Assembly: GCA_902465645.1 (NCBI GenBank)
Contig: CABQNX010000021.1
Span: 1-21,230 of the forward strand
From: an uncultured Peptoniphilus sp.
Lineage (GTDB): Bacteria; Bacillota; Clostridia; Tissierellales; Peptoniphilaceae
Direction: 5' to 3'
DNA: 21,230 bases
Shown in pieces: positions 21,226 to 21,230 of the stretch. The notes beneath the pieces were generated by a model. It saw nothing but the letters and a program-made list of their open reading frames with translations, did not search any database and was not told where the DNA came from. The position numbers were made by a program, and so were the translations under genes. Position 1 is the first letter of the stretch; each line of letters starts with the position of its first letter.

Positions 21226-21230
21226 TTGAT

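Overview
The window looks like chromosome of a low-GC, Gram-positive, anaerobic Firmicute. Coding regions are A/T-rich and purine-biased on the sense strand. Shine-Dalgarno sequences are strong (GGAGG-like). GTG and TTG starts are common. A teichoic-acid-type wall is implied by tagO/mnaA and an LtaS-like enzyme, and a butyrate-type thl-crt-hbd block is present. A Clostridia/Tissierellia relative such as Peptoniphilaceae would fit, but that placement is inference.

Left part (1-4406, + strand): the 3' end of an FMN riboswitch with its terminator, then a complete riboflavin operon ribD-ribE-ribBA-ribH. Translationally coupled to ribH is a HAD phosphatase that is a good candidate for the usually unassigned dephosphorylation step of the pathway. 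A strong terminator closes the operon and is followed by an 18-bp tandem repeat array (4411-4510).

Middle part (4543-9732, - strand): a stand-alone radical SAM enzyme; a two-component system made of a polytopic HPK7-like kinase and a NarL-type regulator; and upstream of it a cluster of three small, mutually homologous exported or membrane-anchored proteins that I cannot assign to a known family. This kinase/regulator/three-paralogue block is the most novel-looking part.

Right part (9742-20157, - strand): thlA-crt-hbd (acetyl-CoA to crotonyl-CoA), then a wall/nucleotide block transcribed ywlC-rpiB-upp-tagO-mnaA, preceded by an LtaS-like sulfatase coupled to an M20 amidohydrolase. The ywlC promoter lies in the loop of the terminator of the operon upstream, and the right arm of that hairpin is the ywlC ribosome-binding site.

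The right end (20158-21230) has no ordinary gene. It holds a compact transcription unit (good promoter, 32-codon ORF, UUCG-loop terminator) that may encode a small protein or an sRNA, a degenerate 54-bp repeat array built of about 18-bp subunits and resembling the array at 4411, and a long palindrome at the edge.
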